A DNA stretch of 64,000 nucleotides from Flaccisagitta enflata (lineage: Eukaryota > Chaetognatha > Sagittoidea > Aphragmophora). This document shows, in pieces, positions 47,350 through 57,673 of the stretch. Location of the stretch: NCBI GenBank assembly GCA_965153355.1, contig OZ231127.1, positions 12,834,001 to 12,898,000 on the forward strand. The letters are read 5' to 3'. The position numbers were made by a program, and so were the translations under genes. The first letter of the stretch is position 1. Each line of letters begins with the position of its first letter. The notes under the pieces are model-generated. The model had not been told where the DNA came from. It was given only the letters and a program-made list of their open reading frames with translations, and searched no databases.

Positions 47350-47795
47350 TGGGCAGCGGCCCCAAAGGAACCGGTGACCTATGCTTTCACACATGGGGAC
47401 ACTTCTCCTCCTCCCCATCCGCCCATCCACCTCCCTGGCTTTTGGACCCTGTTCCCATTCTTGAGGCTTGTATCCAAGCCTAGACGCCATAATTCTAACC
47501 TCGAGACCAAAATCCCAGCCTTAAGGCCGAAATCCCACCCTAATGACTCAAATCCCAGCTTCAGGGCTCAAATTCCATTCCGGAGACCCAAGTCGCAGCC
47601 TCAAAGCCCAAATTCCTGCCTCAAGACCCAGATATCAGCCTTAGCCAAAATCTCAGCCCTAAGGCCCAATTCCCAGCCTCAAAACCCATATTCCAGCCCT
47701 AAAGTGAAATTCGCAGCCCAAAGGCCAAGGTCCAAACCGCTAGAGGGATAAGGAGAAATTGGCATAAGTAATCAGCTCCTTCGGCCATGATACAG
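47350..47795. mobile_element. A-type element, closing head decayed
   Basis: GGGCAGCGGCCCCAAAGGAA, then CCTATG-CTTTCACA-CATGGG (47379-47398), CTCCTCCTCCCCATCC, and an array of ~20-bp GCCTCAAGGCCCAAATCCCA-type units (47460-47730). ATCAGCTCCTTCGGCC near 47772 is the remnant of the second head. Confidence 0.7.
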
Positions 47796-48174
47796 ATCGG
47801 TCAGGAGAGCTCAGAGTAGCCAACTTCTGACTACAACTGTACTAGACATATCAATGGCGGGACAGTTGGGCAGGGATAGGAATTCCCAAAAATGAACTGA
47901 TCGACCTAAAGTGGTATACAGACCCAAAATATGTCATCTTAGACATGGAGAAAAGACTCAGTCTAAATTGATGTATTGAAAGATGATAGACATCGCAAAA
48001 TATAATTCGTAACAACCACACTTCGATCACTGTTGGTAATATGTAGGCATATCGGTATAAAGACATCCACAGTAAACACTTAATCTTTAACAAGTCCACA
48101 AAATCAAAATAAAATCAAGGTGTGAAAATCGACCGACAAACGCTGCAGCGCGCTGTCACACAAGATTATCATCA
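47796..48174. other. 3' flank of the POU gene
   Basis: No repeat or exon recognised. Presumably contains the POU 3' UTR; AATAAAA-like signals were not resolved. Confidence 0.4.
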
Positions 48175-49869
48175 TCAATTGTCAATTGCATTAGGCGAAG
48201 ATTTTCTAAATTTAGCCCTTTTATTGGCGAACCAGACCCTGACTACTTCTCGGTCCAATTTAAATTCGGTGGCCATGAGATCGAACTCTTTTGGCGTCGG
48301 CCTCTGATTGGCCTCGAAGCATTTCTGCAGCATTGTTAGCTCGTCGCCGCCGATCGAAGTGCGTCGTTTCCGTTTGACACCGGGACCGTCGCCTCTACGA
48401 ACGCCTGATGGAGGCGCGGAGACTCCCGGGCCGGGCATGAGGAGCAATTTAGAAACTGGAGTTATCGACTTATCACCGTTACTGTCTTTGTCCTTCAACG
48501 AGGGCCACCGCTGTTCCACTTTGGTAGCCATGTCGTTCAGCCACTTGTCCATCATCGGCATGAGCTTCTTCATGTTGTTAAAGGAGAGACTGAGGGCTTC
48601 GAAACGAGAGACGGTCGCTTGAGAGAACTCGCTGCCGTAATCGCGGCCCAGTAGATCGCCGACGTCCTTTTGAGTAAGTCCCATCTTTAATCGGGAGGTT
48701 TTGAAGCGGCGGGCGAAGGATTCGAGAGTCTCGAGATCAATCTCGTCGTCGACGTCGACGATATAATTGCAGTCGATGGAGAAAGAATTCGTCGGAGCGG
48801 TTGGGGCTTTCGCGGATTTCGTTGCGGCTTCTTTGTTGGAAGCTTTCTTCTTTTTCGCGCCACTCGCTCTTTTCTTCCGCGAACTACCCACGTTGTTGTT
48901 GTTATCGTCGGCGGTCGTCGTTTGAGTTTCATCTTGCGGGACTTCGTAAGCGATGACGCCGGAATCGCCGTCTGAAAGAAGAAGAATCGTTTTTCCCGCG
49001 GAAGAGACGGAAGAAGAAGATGAAGGAGCGGGAGATGGAGGTAAAGAGTAGGGCGTAGATATAATCGGCGCGGGAGGGCAGTCGTCGCGAGATAGAGGAG
49101 TGGAAGGGCGAGAGTGAGACTGAGGTGAGGGTGTAGAAGGACGAGATTGCGATAAGGGTGTAAAAGGATGAGAAAGAGATGAGGGTATAGATGGGCGAGA
49201 TTGAGATGAGGGTGTAGCAGGGCGAGATTGAGATGAGGGTGTAAAAGGATGAGAAAGAGATGAGGGAGATTGAGTTGAGGGTGTAGCAGGGCGAGATATC
49301 GGGGTTGTAGGGCGAGAGTAAGTGACGAGACTGGCGGTGAGCGGAGTGGACGAAGACGAGGCCAGTTCGGAGTTCAAGAAAATTTCGACGGTTTCATCCT
49401 CGTCCTCATCCTCGTGATTTAAGCCAACGAGTGACGTGATCGTGGGCGCGTCAATATCGTTGTTGGAGATAATTACACCATCTCCTTCCTCCTCATCCGC
49501 CGACAACCCACTCTGCTCACGATCCTCTTCGTCAACAGACGCTTTGCCTCCGCAGCTCATCGCGTCTACCGCTTCACCTCCGCTCATCGCGTCTTCCGCT
49601 AAACTGTCATCCACAATTGTAAAATCCGAGTGGCTTCCGAAGTCGAAGATCTCCAGTAATTGTCCCTGACTAACGTCGTTGTCGTGTTGTGCTACAGAGA
49701 GAGCCGCGTCGACGAGTGGCTCCAAGGTCGTGAAGGAGAGGTCGGGTAGACCAAGCGGTGGATGCGCATCCTTGGAATTCGTCGTCGACGCAATCTCGTC
49801 GACGGAAGAAGGTGCCAACGCAGATGAGTGCGGCAGGTCATCGGATCCGGTGAAATAACTGTGATCCAT
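48175..49869 (-). CDS. POU-homeodomain transcription factor (class 2-like), uninterrupted coding exon
   Basis: Nuclear DNA-binding protein of 564 residues from the ATG at 49869. A candidate 3' splice site (CCCATTTCAG, exon starting at 49898) lies just upstream, so the start is the first ATG of a likely second exon. N-terminus: acidic/Ser-rich; residues about 200-290 are Ser/Pro/Thr-rich imperfect repeats (SRPSTPSSQ, SHPFTPSSQ); a basic stretch (RKKRASGAKKKKASNKE) precedes the domains. POU-specific domain 379-446 (RLKMGLTQKDVGDLLG, SEFSQATVSRFEALSLSF, KWLND). A 52-residue linker, longer than in Oct-1, precedes the homeodomain 499-557, which almost reaches the C-terminus. SRFEAL and KWLND suit class 2. 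Odd: the recognition helix reads VRVWFANKRAKFRK, not WFCNRRQK, and POU-specific helix 3 has Ala where Oct-1 has Thr45. Both domains lie in one exon. Confidence 0.9.
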   Translation of the reverse strand: MDHSYFTGSDDLPHSSALAPSSVDEIASTTNSKDAHPPLGLPDLSFTTLEPLVDAALSVAQHDNDVSQGQLLEIFDFGSHSDFTIVDDSLAEDAMSGGEAVDAMSCGGKASVDEEDREQSGLSADEEEGDGVIISNNDIDAPTITSLVGLNHEDEDEDETVEIFLNSELASSSSTPLTASLVTYSRPTTPISRPATPSTQSPSSLSHPFTPSSQSRPATPSSQSRPSIPSSLSHPFTPLSQSRPSTPSPQSHSRPSTPLSRDDCPPAPIISTPYSLPPSPAPSSSSSVSSAGKTILLLSDGDSGVIAYEVPQDETQTTTADDNNNNVGSSRKKRASGAKKKKASNKEAATKSAKAPTAPTNSFSIDCNYIVDVDDEIDLETLESFARRFKTSRLKMGLTQKDVGDLLGRDYGSEFSQATVSRFEALSLSFNNMKKLMPMMDKWLNDMATKVEQRWPSLKDKDSNGDKSITPVSKLLLMPGPGVSAPPSGVRRGDGPGVKRKRRTSIGGDELTMLQKCFEANQRPTPKEFDLMATEFKLDREVVRVWFANKRAKFRKSSPNAIDN

Positions 49870-50142
49870 TTGTGTTCTGGCGAGGTTAGGACTGGAGGCT
49901 GAAATGGGATAAATATGCGGGAATATCAAGTATTTTTTGTTTACCCTTAAATGTTTACCGATTGCGCGACGTTGTAGAACTCCGTTCCGAATTGAAAAGC
50001 AAAGTAAATCTTGCCCTTGAATTGTTACTTTATCTGAAGAAATGAGATGGGTTGCATGTTGTGACGAAATATTCAATTCGAAAAAAAAAACTGCTCAAGG
50101 CCTTAGAAGCAGAATAATACTCGCGATAGTCGAAGCACTCAC

Positions 50143-50320
50143 ATTAGAAAAGATCAGGCAGACACGTGATTCTGCGATTCTAGAAAGACATTCGAGAGGA
50201 AAACATGAATGACCGAAAACGTTAATCCATGATTCAAAATCGCCGATGCCGGGGCTATCGTAAGAGAAACCGTCTGCGAGCCTCGCCGAAATGGAACTTG
50301 AACAAAAGAGCTCGGTAAGT
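50143..50320. other. Candidate upstream exon / divergent promoter region of the POU gene
   Basis: GC-richer than its surroundings. On the minus strand an acceptor TCTCTCCAG and a donor AAT-GTGAGTG bracket 178 nt with one frame open for 59 codons (containing GIGDFESWINVFGHS); that frame does not join the POU frame, so it would be 5' UTR or another gene. On the plus strand ATGGAACTTGAACAAAAGAG (50291) runs into a consensus donor GTAAGT at 50315. I cannot decide which strand is used. Confidence 0.3.
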
Positions 50321-50399
50321 CTGGAGAGAGATGAACGAGTCCATTAATTATGTATTTTAGGTAAATGACTAAAATGAGTGATCCAACATTTGCTTCACA

Positions 50400-50850
50400 G
50401 AGTATTGAACGTTAAAAAGTTTTTAAACACGGCAAAAACTAATGGGGGTACCTGTATAAACCCTTTTAACATACATGTATACTAAAGAGGTCACTTGTTA
50501 AAAGATTGGCATGTTAAAAATGCTGTAAAGTGTAAAAAAAGTTGAGGCCTTTTAAACATGCCATTTTAACAACAAACTTTTTAACAAACTATCATGAAAC
50601 TTTTAACACCCTTTTATAAACTTTTTAACATTTAACAACATCTTTACACAGTAACGATCCTAATCTTTTTGACACCAGACCTTTTAACAAAAATGTCTTT
50701 ACAACTTTTAAGAAGACCTTTTATAACAAATAACCTTTTTAGCATGTTTTAACATTAGTAAGACCCTTTCGTAAGAAAATGCCTTTAAACATAAAACTAT
50801 TTCACAATTTTTTCTTCTGCATTCCTAGCAATTAAAGAGGGTTCCGCGTA
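50400..50850. repeat. CTTTTTAACA-type degenerate repeat
   Basis: Many imperfect copies of TTTTTAACA / CCTTTTAACA, about 10-20 bp apart, comparable in reverse complement to the ATGTTAAAAA array at 52960-53120. Noncoding. Confidence 0.55.
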
Positions 50851-50852
50851 TT

Positions 50853-51525
<673 letters not shown>

Positions 51526-51642
51526 GACTTTATTGTTCTTTTGTTCAACGTGCTACACATACTGATGTGTGACAACATACAATATATAGTAAATGTACAA
51601 CCTGGTCCCGACTTTCATAATAAATGTACAACCTATCAGATA

Positions 51643-52151
51643 CAGTAGATGTCGTCTAGACTTGGAAATATGGGGGAGCTCATAACCAGAGCATCAGTAT
51701 AGTGAGGGGACTGATATTTTGCTGATATAATGTGTAGACCCTAAGGGGTTGACGATGGGGTATGGCATCCTCCTACGGCTTACCCTAGGAAAAAAACTAT
51801 AAGTATAAAATTCTAGGTTCAATCATTTTTTTTGCAGAATTTCAGCTTCATCCATTTGCTTAAAGTGCAAAACCAGTCTGGGATTCGAACCTGGAACCTT
51901 TGACTAAATAAACTGATCAAGATAAATCTGAAGTCAAGTGAGTTAACCACTAGACCAATTCCAGGAGCTAATTGTTCGTAGTGAATTTGATTTAGTAAAT
52001 TCAAAAGAATTTTCTATCAACAGAGCTGCTATACCCCATCGTCAACCATATAGGACATAAGCATTATACACACACAGTTTCATTTCTTTTGCATAAATGG
52101 TAATAAGGATTTGAGGGCCCCTGTATTTCCAAGTATAGACGACATCTACTG
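51643..52151. mobile_element. 509-bp TIR element carrying a tRNA-like pol III unit, copy 1
   Basis: Ends CAGTAGATGTCGTCTAGACT and, inverted, CAGTAGATGTCGTCTATACT continue through TGGAAATA; flanks are TA at 51641 and 52152 (pogo/Tc1-type insertion). A second inverted pair inside is TTGACGATGGGGTAT (51749) and ATACCCCATCGTCAA (about 52032). The middle holds the tRNA-like unit. No transposase, so nonautonomous. Same length as copy 2 at 54000-54508. Confidence 0.9.
51866..51965 (-). ncRNA. tRNA-like sequence (A and B boxes) inside TIR element
   Basis: On the minus strand GGAATTGGTCTAGTGGTTAA contains an A box (TGGTCTAGTGG, 51947-51957). About 55 nt later comes a B box GGTTCGAATCC (51881-51891), followed by a TTTT terminator (51869-51872). 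Anticodon and acceptor stems do not fold into a canonical tRNA, so I call it a tRNA-derived pol III promoter, not a functional tRNA. Confidence 0.6.
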
Positions 52152-52154
52152 TAC

Positions 52155-52675
52155 CGCAAATTTATCTCCTGCTATTTTTCCTGATTTCTTCGAAACGCGT
52201 TGAGCTAGACAGATGCGATTTGCGTTGCCTGCTTGCAAATTCGAAGGGCTGCATTTATGTCACCGATTTTTCTTTGATTTGATGAGTTTTGTGGAAGCTA
52301 TAAGTCTAAATGTAGCAAAAGAAGAGATAAAGATAAATCGCGAGAAAGATTCAGAAAGCCTACACTCCTGAGTACCTCAAGAAGTTCTACAAATCCCTTC
52401 CCCAACTAAGGAAGGCCCGGATTCAGTCAAAGGGAGCTCTCACTAATTATTGATGGATTTGTAACTGATTTGTATTCATTTCTGCATCAATGAATATGTT
52501 TCTGTTTCAGGTCAAAAGATTTTTTCCGCCCAGATAGTACATGCATTTTGTCTGAATCGTAGTGACCTCAGAAATGATCATTCCAACTTGTTTTAGATGG
52601 CATAGTATGCAGGAATGCAAGCATGCATTTTGTCTGATTCGAGGTAATCTTGGAAATGAACATTCCATCTAAGTT
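52155..52675. other. Diverged repeat, no gene
   Basis: 52190-52310 resembles 17135-17270 (AAACGCGTTGAGCTAGACAG, GATGCGATTTGCGTT). TGCATTTTGTCTGAAT recurs at 52543 and 52625 as two ~85-bp direct copies. Confidence 0.5.
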
Positions 52676-52855
52676 TTTAGTCGCGTGCTGCGCGACTCTG
52701 CACCCTGCTATGTCGGTCCGTCGGTCGGTCCCCTTTTTACTTTTTCGGCGTTTTTTAGCTTTTTGAGCATACGGCTCCTGCCAGATACTATTGACCTTCT
52801 CCTTTTTGCTCCTGCCCACCGCGACTAGGGTAGCACGTAGTCAGTCTTGTTTTCT
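52676..52855 (+). mobile_element. Complete minimal B-type element (180 bp)
   Basis: Head AGTCGCG-TGCTG-CGCGACT (52679-52697), TGCACCCTGCTATGTCGGTC, CGTCGGTCGG, then ACTTTTTCGGCGTTTTTTAG, GGCTCCTGCC, ACCTTCTCC, and the end CCTGCCCACCGCGACTAGGG with CAGTCTTGTT. It carries no tandem array, so it shows the core parts. Head and end share CGCGACT in inverse. Confidence 0.75.
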
Positions 52856-52897
52856 TAAATCCTTTTGCCTCCTAACAGGTTGATTCTCGTTAAAACA

Positions 52898-53222
52898 AGC
52901 CCAAGGGCAACAGTCGCGTGCGTCTGGAAACCAAACAAACAAAAAAGAGGCAAAAACAAATGTTAAAAAATGTTAAAAAATGTTAAAAAATGCTAAAAAA
53001 GGTGAAATGTTAAAAAATGTTGAATTGTTAAAAAATGTTGAGAAATGTTAAAAAAGGTTGAAAATGTTGAGAAATGTTAAGAAATGTTAAAAAGATGTTA
53101 AAAAGTATAAGAAAATGTTTAAAACGTTCAAAATTTAAAAACGTTACCGACGGACAGATGGACGGACGGACCGACCGACCGACCAACAGAGCAAGGTGGA
53201 GAGTCGCGTGCACGCGGCTAAA
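52898..53222 (-). mobile_element. B-type element with 10-bp array
   Basis: Outer end ACAAGCCCAAGGGCAACAGT then CGCGTGCGTCTGG (about 52898-52930). An array of ATGTTAAAAA units follows (52960-53120), then (CCGA)n and the head GAGTCGCGTGCACGCGGCT (53204-53222). Head and outer end share AGTCGCGTGC/GCACGCGGCT with one difference. Confidence 0.75.
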
Positions 53223-53344
53223 GATAAATATATGATGGCAGGCCAACTTGGAACCTTACCGCTAATCCGTTTTCTTCTTTTCTAGCTTCTCATTTCTTGC
53301 TTGAATTTGGATGAGAAGAAACCAGGGTAAGTGACCGTCTTCTA

Positions 53345-53490
53345 TGTGAGTGCGCCAAAACACGTCTATACGAGGCTGTGTCCGTTTCTTGGTTCGTCAG
53401 TTAGTTGGTTCGTCAGTTGCTAGGTAAACAACGCATTCCTTCGACGATCCACGCGGCGCACGTGCTGGCCTTCTTGGCCTTGTTCCCTCT
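53345..53490 (+). mobile_element. Short B-type element, GTGCGCC variant
   Basis: Head GTGCGCCAAAACACG (53350-53364), then TCTATACGAGGCTGTGTCCG, GGTTCGTCAGTTAG repeats and the end GGCGCAC (53455-53461) with GGCCTTCTTGGCCTTGTTCC. GTGCGCC and GGCGCAC are exact inverse complements. The related 17321 copy instead has GTGCGAC with GTCGCAC. Confidence 0.75.
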
Positions 53491-53639
53491 ATAATTGTTA
53501 TGAATTGTCATAACTTATGACTCTACTGCTTCCACATTTGAAAGGACAAATAGGCGATTCGCTTACCAAATGCAATCACAGCTGCTTGCGCTCATAACAT
53601 CAGAACCATTTTGTTCACTAACTGACATCAGAAAACCAA

Positions 53640-53870
53640 ACAAGGTCGGATATACGGCCAATGAAATGTCGCTTGCGCGTGGGCAGGGGCAGCAATGTGG
53701 GTGGGCAAGGGCCATGAAGCAGTGGGCAGCGGCAGTAGTGTTGTTGGGTAGGAACAGTAATGACTATTACTAAGAAGAGAGAAATCACTATTTTGGTCAC
53801 TTAACCATCAAAGAAACAAGCCCAAAACAGAGCAACAGTCGAGTGGGCAGGGGCAGTACTAAAAAAATTC
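53640..53870. mobile_element. B-type outer-end fragments
   Basis: AACAAGGTCGGATATACGGC, GCTTGCGCGTGGGCAGGGGC (53690) and repeated GGGCAGGGGCAG-like blocks, then another end at 53808 (AACAAGCCCAAAACAGAGCA, GTCGAGTGGGCAGGGGCAGT). No heads. Confidence 0.5.
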
Positions 53871-53999
53871 AATAGAAAAGAATTTCACACTTACCATCTT
53901 GGCCAGAAATATAAGCACAGCTTTAAAATATCATAACTCGCTCAATTTTAATCGCAGAGGGATGATTTTTTTTCAGAATTTGCATCGTCAAAAAATCTA

Positions 54000-54508
54000 C
54001 AGTAGATGTCGTCTAGACTTGGAAATACGGGGGAGCTCATAACCTGAGCATCAGTACAATGAGGGGACTGATATTTTGCTGGTGTAATGTATAGACCTTA
54101 AGGGGTTGACGATGGGGTATGGCATCCCCCTACAGCTTACCTTACAAAAAAAACTTTTAATATAAAACATTAGGATTAATCACTTTTATAGCAGAATTTC
54201 AGCTTTATCTTTTAGCTTAAGTTGCAAAACCAGCCCGGGGTTCGAACCTGGAACCTTCAAAGAAATAAATTACTCGCAATAAATCTGAAGACAAGTGAGT
54301 TAACCACAAGACCAATTCCGACAGCTGTTCAAGTAGAGCTAATATGATTCAGTATATTCAAAAGAATTTTCTTTCCACAGAGCTGCCATACCCCATCGTC
54401 AACCCTACAGGACATAAGCATTATACACACACAGTTTCATTTCACTGGCATTAATGGTAGTTATGGTATGAGGGCCCCCGTATTTCCAAGTATAGACGAC
54501 ATCTACTG
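54000..54508. mobile_element. 509-bp TIR element carrying a tRNA-like pol III unit, copy 2
   Basis: Same ends and length as copy 1, flanked by TA (53998-53999, 54509-54510). The inner inverted pair (TTGACGATGGGGTAT / ATACCCCATCGTCAA) and the tRNA-like unit are retained: A box TGGTCTTGTGG (54304-54314) and B box GGTTCGAACCC (54238-54248), both on the minus strand, with TTTT beyond. The copies differ by scattered substitutions. Confidence 0.9.
54220..54325 (-). ncRNA. tRNA-like sequence inside TIR element, copy 2
   Basis: Second copy of the unit at 51866-51965, with intact A and B boxes and a TTTT stretch about 10 nt past the B box. Retention of both boxes in two diverged copies is the main reason to list it. 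Confidence 0.55.
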
Positions 54509-54510
54509 TA

Positions 54511-55020
54511 TCAAATGAGACCAAGCTGGTTCCTGTATCTTTATTCGTTTAGAAATGAGAGCCAAATGAATAAAACATTTGCCTTTTGCAAGTGTGGTTG
54601 GGCAAATCTTTCTTTGCTTATGGAATAGGTTGCACTGTGACACTGCGCCATATATACTGTAAGATTGACGAGTTAATCTAGTCCAGGGTTAGCCCACATC
54701 AATTTGGATCTTAATCCAATTGAGAACTCAAAGATTCAAACAAAAAAACCTGCAAAACAGGGGAAAACAACATGCAAAGCAGGGCTGAAATGAATCGCAT
54801 AAATGATTTAAAACAACATAACTCCAGAGTACCTGCAGTCTCTCTAAGAATCAATGCCAAAGTGAATGCAGGCAGTGGTGGATGCCCAACATAGTCATAC
54901 TAAATATTAGATGCAGTCTGATATGTTTGCTGCTCACTTCTAGTCAATAAATCAACTTATACACCAACTGTGCTTATATTTATGGCCTAGATGGTACATA
55001 CCTTGCAATGACCTATAATA
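54511..55020. other. No recognisable feature
   Basis: No exon, repeat or transposon end was recognised in this stretch. Confidence 0.45.
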
Positions 55021-55024
55021 CTAA

Positions 55025-55555
55025 AAGATAGTCGCAAAAGCGTTACATGGTCAGCGGTGCCCGATGCCCCTAAGTTTGGTATGTGGAATGAGATTATGAT
55101 GAGCATGGCCCCGGAGGGGCAGATGACCTATGATTCCACATAGGACAATTTTCTCCAATTTGAGAAGCTGGTTTGGGGGGTTGAGAGGCTTGATTTGGGA
55201 TCTGAACAGCTGGATTTGGGGTCTGAAGGGCCTGATTTAGGGTCTGAGAGGCTTGAATTTGGGTCTGAGAGGCCTGATTGGGGGTCTGAATAAGCCTGAT
55301 TGGGGGTCTGAATAAGCCTGATTAAGGATCTGAGAAGCCTGATTTAGGGTCCGGGAAACCTGATTTGGGGTCAGAAAGGTTGGATTTGGGGTCTGAAAGG
55401 CCTTACTTGGGGTCAAGAGGGCTTCCTTTGCAATGTGGGAGGCCTGCTCTCAGGTTTTTTTTTTGGGGGGGATGGACGGACGGAAACCAGAGAAAATTGC
55501 CCTATGTGGAATCAAAGGTCATCGGCCCCTCCGGGGCCGCTGCCCAAAAAGACTA
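55025..55555. mobile_element. Complete A-type element with 21-bp array
   Basis: Head: CGC-AAAA-GCG (55033-55042), ACATGGTCAGCGGTGCCCG, GGCCCC-GGA-GGGGC, CCTATG-ATTCCA-CATAGG (55127-55144). Array of GATTTGGGGTCTGAAAGGCCT units (55180-55450). Closing head: CCCTATGTGGAATCAAAGGTC, CGGCCCCTCCGGGGCCGCTG and CCC (about 55500-55550). Confidence 0.8.
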
Positions 55556-55569
55556 ATTTTGAAAAAAAA

Positions 55570-55645
55570 TTCCGACAGGCGGACCAAATGATGGACCGAC
55601 ATACCAACGTGTAGAGCCGCATATCCGCGACTAAAAACAAAGCAA
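55570..55645 (-). mobile_element. B-type head
   Basis: GACAGGCGGACCAAATGATG, GACCGACATACC, then GTGTAGAGCCGCATATCCGC and GACTAAAAAC (head with imperfect pairing). Confidence 0.55.
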
Positions 55646-55734
55646 AACAATACAAACCTTTATACCAACCTGAGCACAGGTGCGTCTTTTATCCTTGATT
55701 TGCGTTGTAGTGTTAATTTGTACATAACATACAG

Positions 55735-57313
55735 GTCATGCACGGAGCTTGATTACAAGAAGAACTCACAACTCCGATATGATTCACCAATACCGACCGA
55801 GGGCAAGTTCTCCTCGAAAGATATGTCTCACTTTTCATCGATGGCCATCTGCCAAACTTACATCGAAAATAGACCTCAAAAAGTGATGATAAACATAACA
55901 AAGGTTGACTCCCGATGCGCGCCCTCGCTTCATTCAACGGACTGCGCTAGCGTTACCCACGACTGCATGATCTTTCGACAATGTTATGACGATCTTCTAC
56001 TTCAATTTAGGACACTCCACCATGGGAACCACTTCAGGTGTCGGGATGAAGGCTATCATCCTCCGCATTTGATGCACACGATGCCAGATTTGAAGATTAC
56101 GATTTTAACCCAATTAAAGTATCTTAAACTTCCGCCTGGGTTCAGGTCACCCCTTGATCGTCTTTTAGGCCATCCAAAGTGTTTACAATCATACCCAAAT
56201 CTCAAAATACGATTTTTACCGTTTAGTCACGTGGAATGCAAGGAGGTTTTACACATGCCTCATTCCAACTGCGTCTCGTTCCAGGAAAATTGCGACCAAC
56301 TGCTTTCTTGTCTCATAAATCGACAGATAAGTTGTGATTATCCTCAATTAATTTCAAAATCGGTTCCTGATTCATGCTCACATTGGGCTATTGATTTGTG
56401 GATAAAGGGTCGTACTCAAAATGGACAGAATATACTGACATGCAGAAATCACATCATCGACGACGTTCTGGAGAATCAATGCGCATATCAGCAAAAATTT
56501 TGCCAGAGGTTAGAGCGGTGCCTCCGCAAATCTGCTTGCATACTCATGCCGACACATGTTTTTCAAACATTATCAATACTTTCGCCTAACAGCTCAACTA
56601 AAAATATAGGCGACCATGGTCAATCCGACTTGACAGAATACTTTACAACTACGCCTGAGTCAATGAATGATAAAAAAGTATTTCACTGCAACCAAGTTTT
56701 GGGGTTTCCAAAAGGCGTCAGCTTAACGTTCGATTCCTCCAAGTGGAATTGCAAAAAATCTTACCGGTCTTTTTCCCTGTCGTGCCAAGAGTATCGGCGA
56801 TTGTGCGAAAGTATCGCGCGATGCATCAAGCAGACTGACTCTGCCACCGTAACCAATCACTCCTTACGATTGATTGACTGCGAAGGCCCATTGGAAGCAA
56901 GACGTTCCAGAGCTTTCTGCGTCAAAGTACCCATAATTTTGAAAATGAAAAAGCACCGACGATACTTAAAAGACTGCACATATTCCTCTCAAACAGAACT
57001 CTATTATTATGTCGATCCGCGGCCATATGACGCATTCTGTTGCCAAAAGGCCTATGAGGGCACCAACTTGGGCATTCCCACCATAAGAATAATCAATTGT
57101 ACCAAGCAGGGGCTGATTTGTGACACCATCATGAAATGTTATCTCAACTTCGAGTTGACGATACTGAAGCTGCTCGAGATGTTCAACATCAAATGCATAT
57201 GGGCGCCGCAACTGTGTTTTTGCATCATTGGCGTATTGAATATGGCCGGAGTAACCGTGGTTGAAGGATTGCTGTTAAATTTTTTTTTTTTGGGGGGGGG
57301 TAGAAACAAGTGA
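55735..57313 (+). CDS. Cysteine-rich extracellular protein exon, GDNF-receptor/GAS1-like spacing
   Basis: A single open frame of about 525 residues. A likely acceptor (TACATAACATACAG, exon from 55735) precedes it. No upstream ATG or signal peptide is seen, so 5' exons are missing. There are about 36 Cys. Five modules share exact spacing C-x6-C-x5-C: CASVTHDCMIFRQC, CVSFQENCDQLLSC, CAYQQKFCQRLERC, CQEYRRLCESIARC, CTKQGLICDTIMKC. This spacing fits GDNF/GAS1 domains. Several N-x-S/T sites are present. The end is hydrophobic (FCIIGVLNMAGVTVVEGLLL), which could be a GPI signal or a membrane segment. The last codons cross a T-run/G-run at 57276-57300 next to a repeat, so the true exon end may be earlier, for example at a GTAACC near 57251. 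The family call is tentative. Confidence 0.65.
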
Positions 57314-57480
57314 CACGGGTCACAATATGGTTGCGGACGGGTGAGTAGGGGCAGCTAACCCCCCTCCTCACCCAAAACCCCACCCAACCCCCTTTTCAAC
57401 GAAAAAACATACCCAAAAAGCTTCATTTTCCCACTTTTCAACCCATGTTCATGGACGGACCGACGGACGGACAGACGAAC
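57305..57480 (-). mobile_element. B-type element fragment
   Basis: ACACGGGTCACAATATGGTT, GCGGACGGGTGAGTAGGGGC outer end, a CACCCAACCC-rich middle and a GGACGGACCGACGGACGG tract. The head is not recognised. Confidence 0.5.
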
Positions 57481-57673
57481 AAACATATGGCCAAGATAAA
57501 TAGGGTGAAAAGTTATTCAGAACAGATTGTCGAATTACGTACATCACCGATTTTATTTGCTGACATTTTTACTTATTTGGAGCCTATCAAAGACACCCAA
57601 GTTGCAAATAATACTCAATATTGGCTATAGCTTAAATTTGTTCTGAAACTTCCAAAACCATTATTTATCCTAA

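Noticed and set aside
51866-51965. A functional tRNA gene
   Set aside because: A and B boxes are good, but acceptor and anticodon stems do not pair convincingly, and the unit is repeated inside a transposon-like element.
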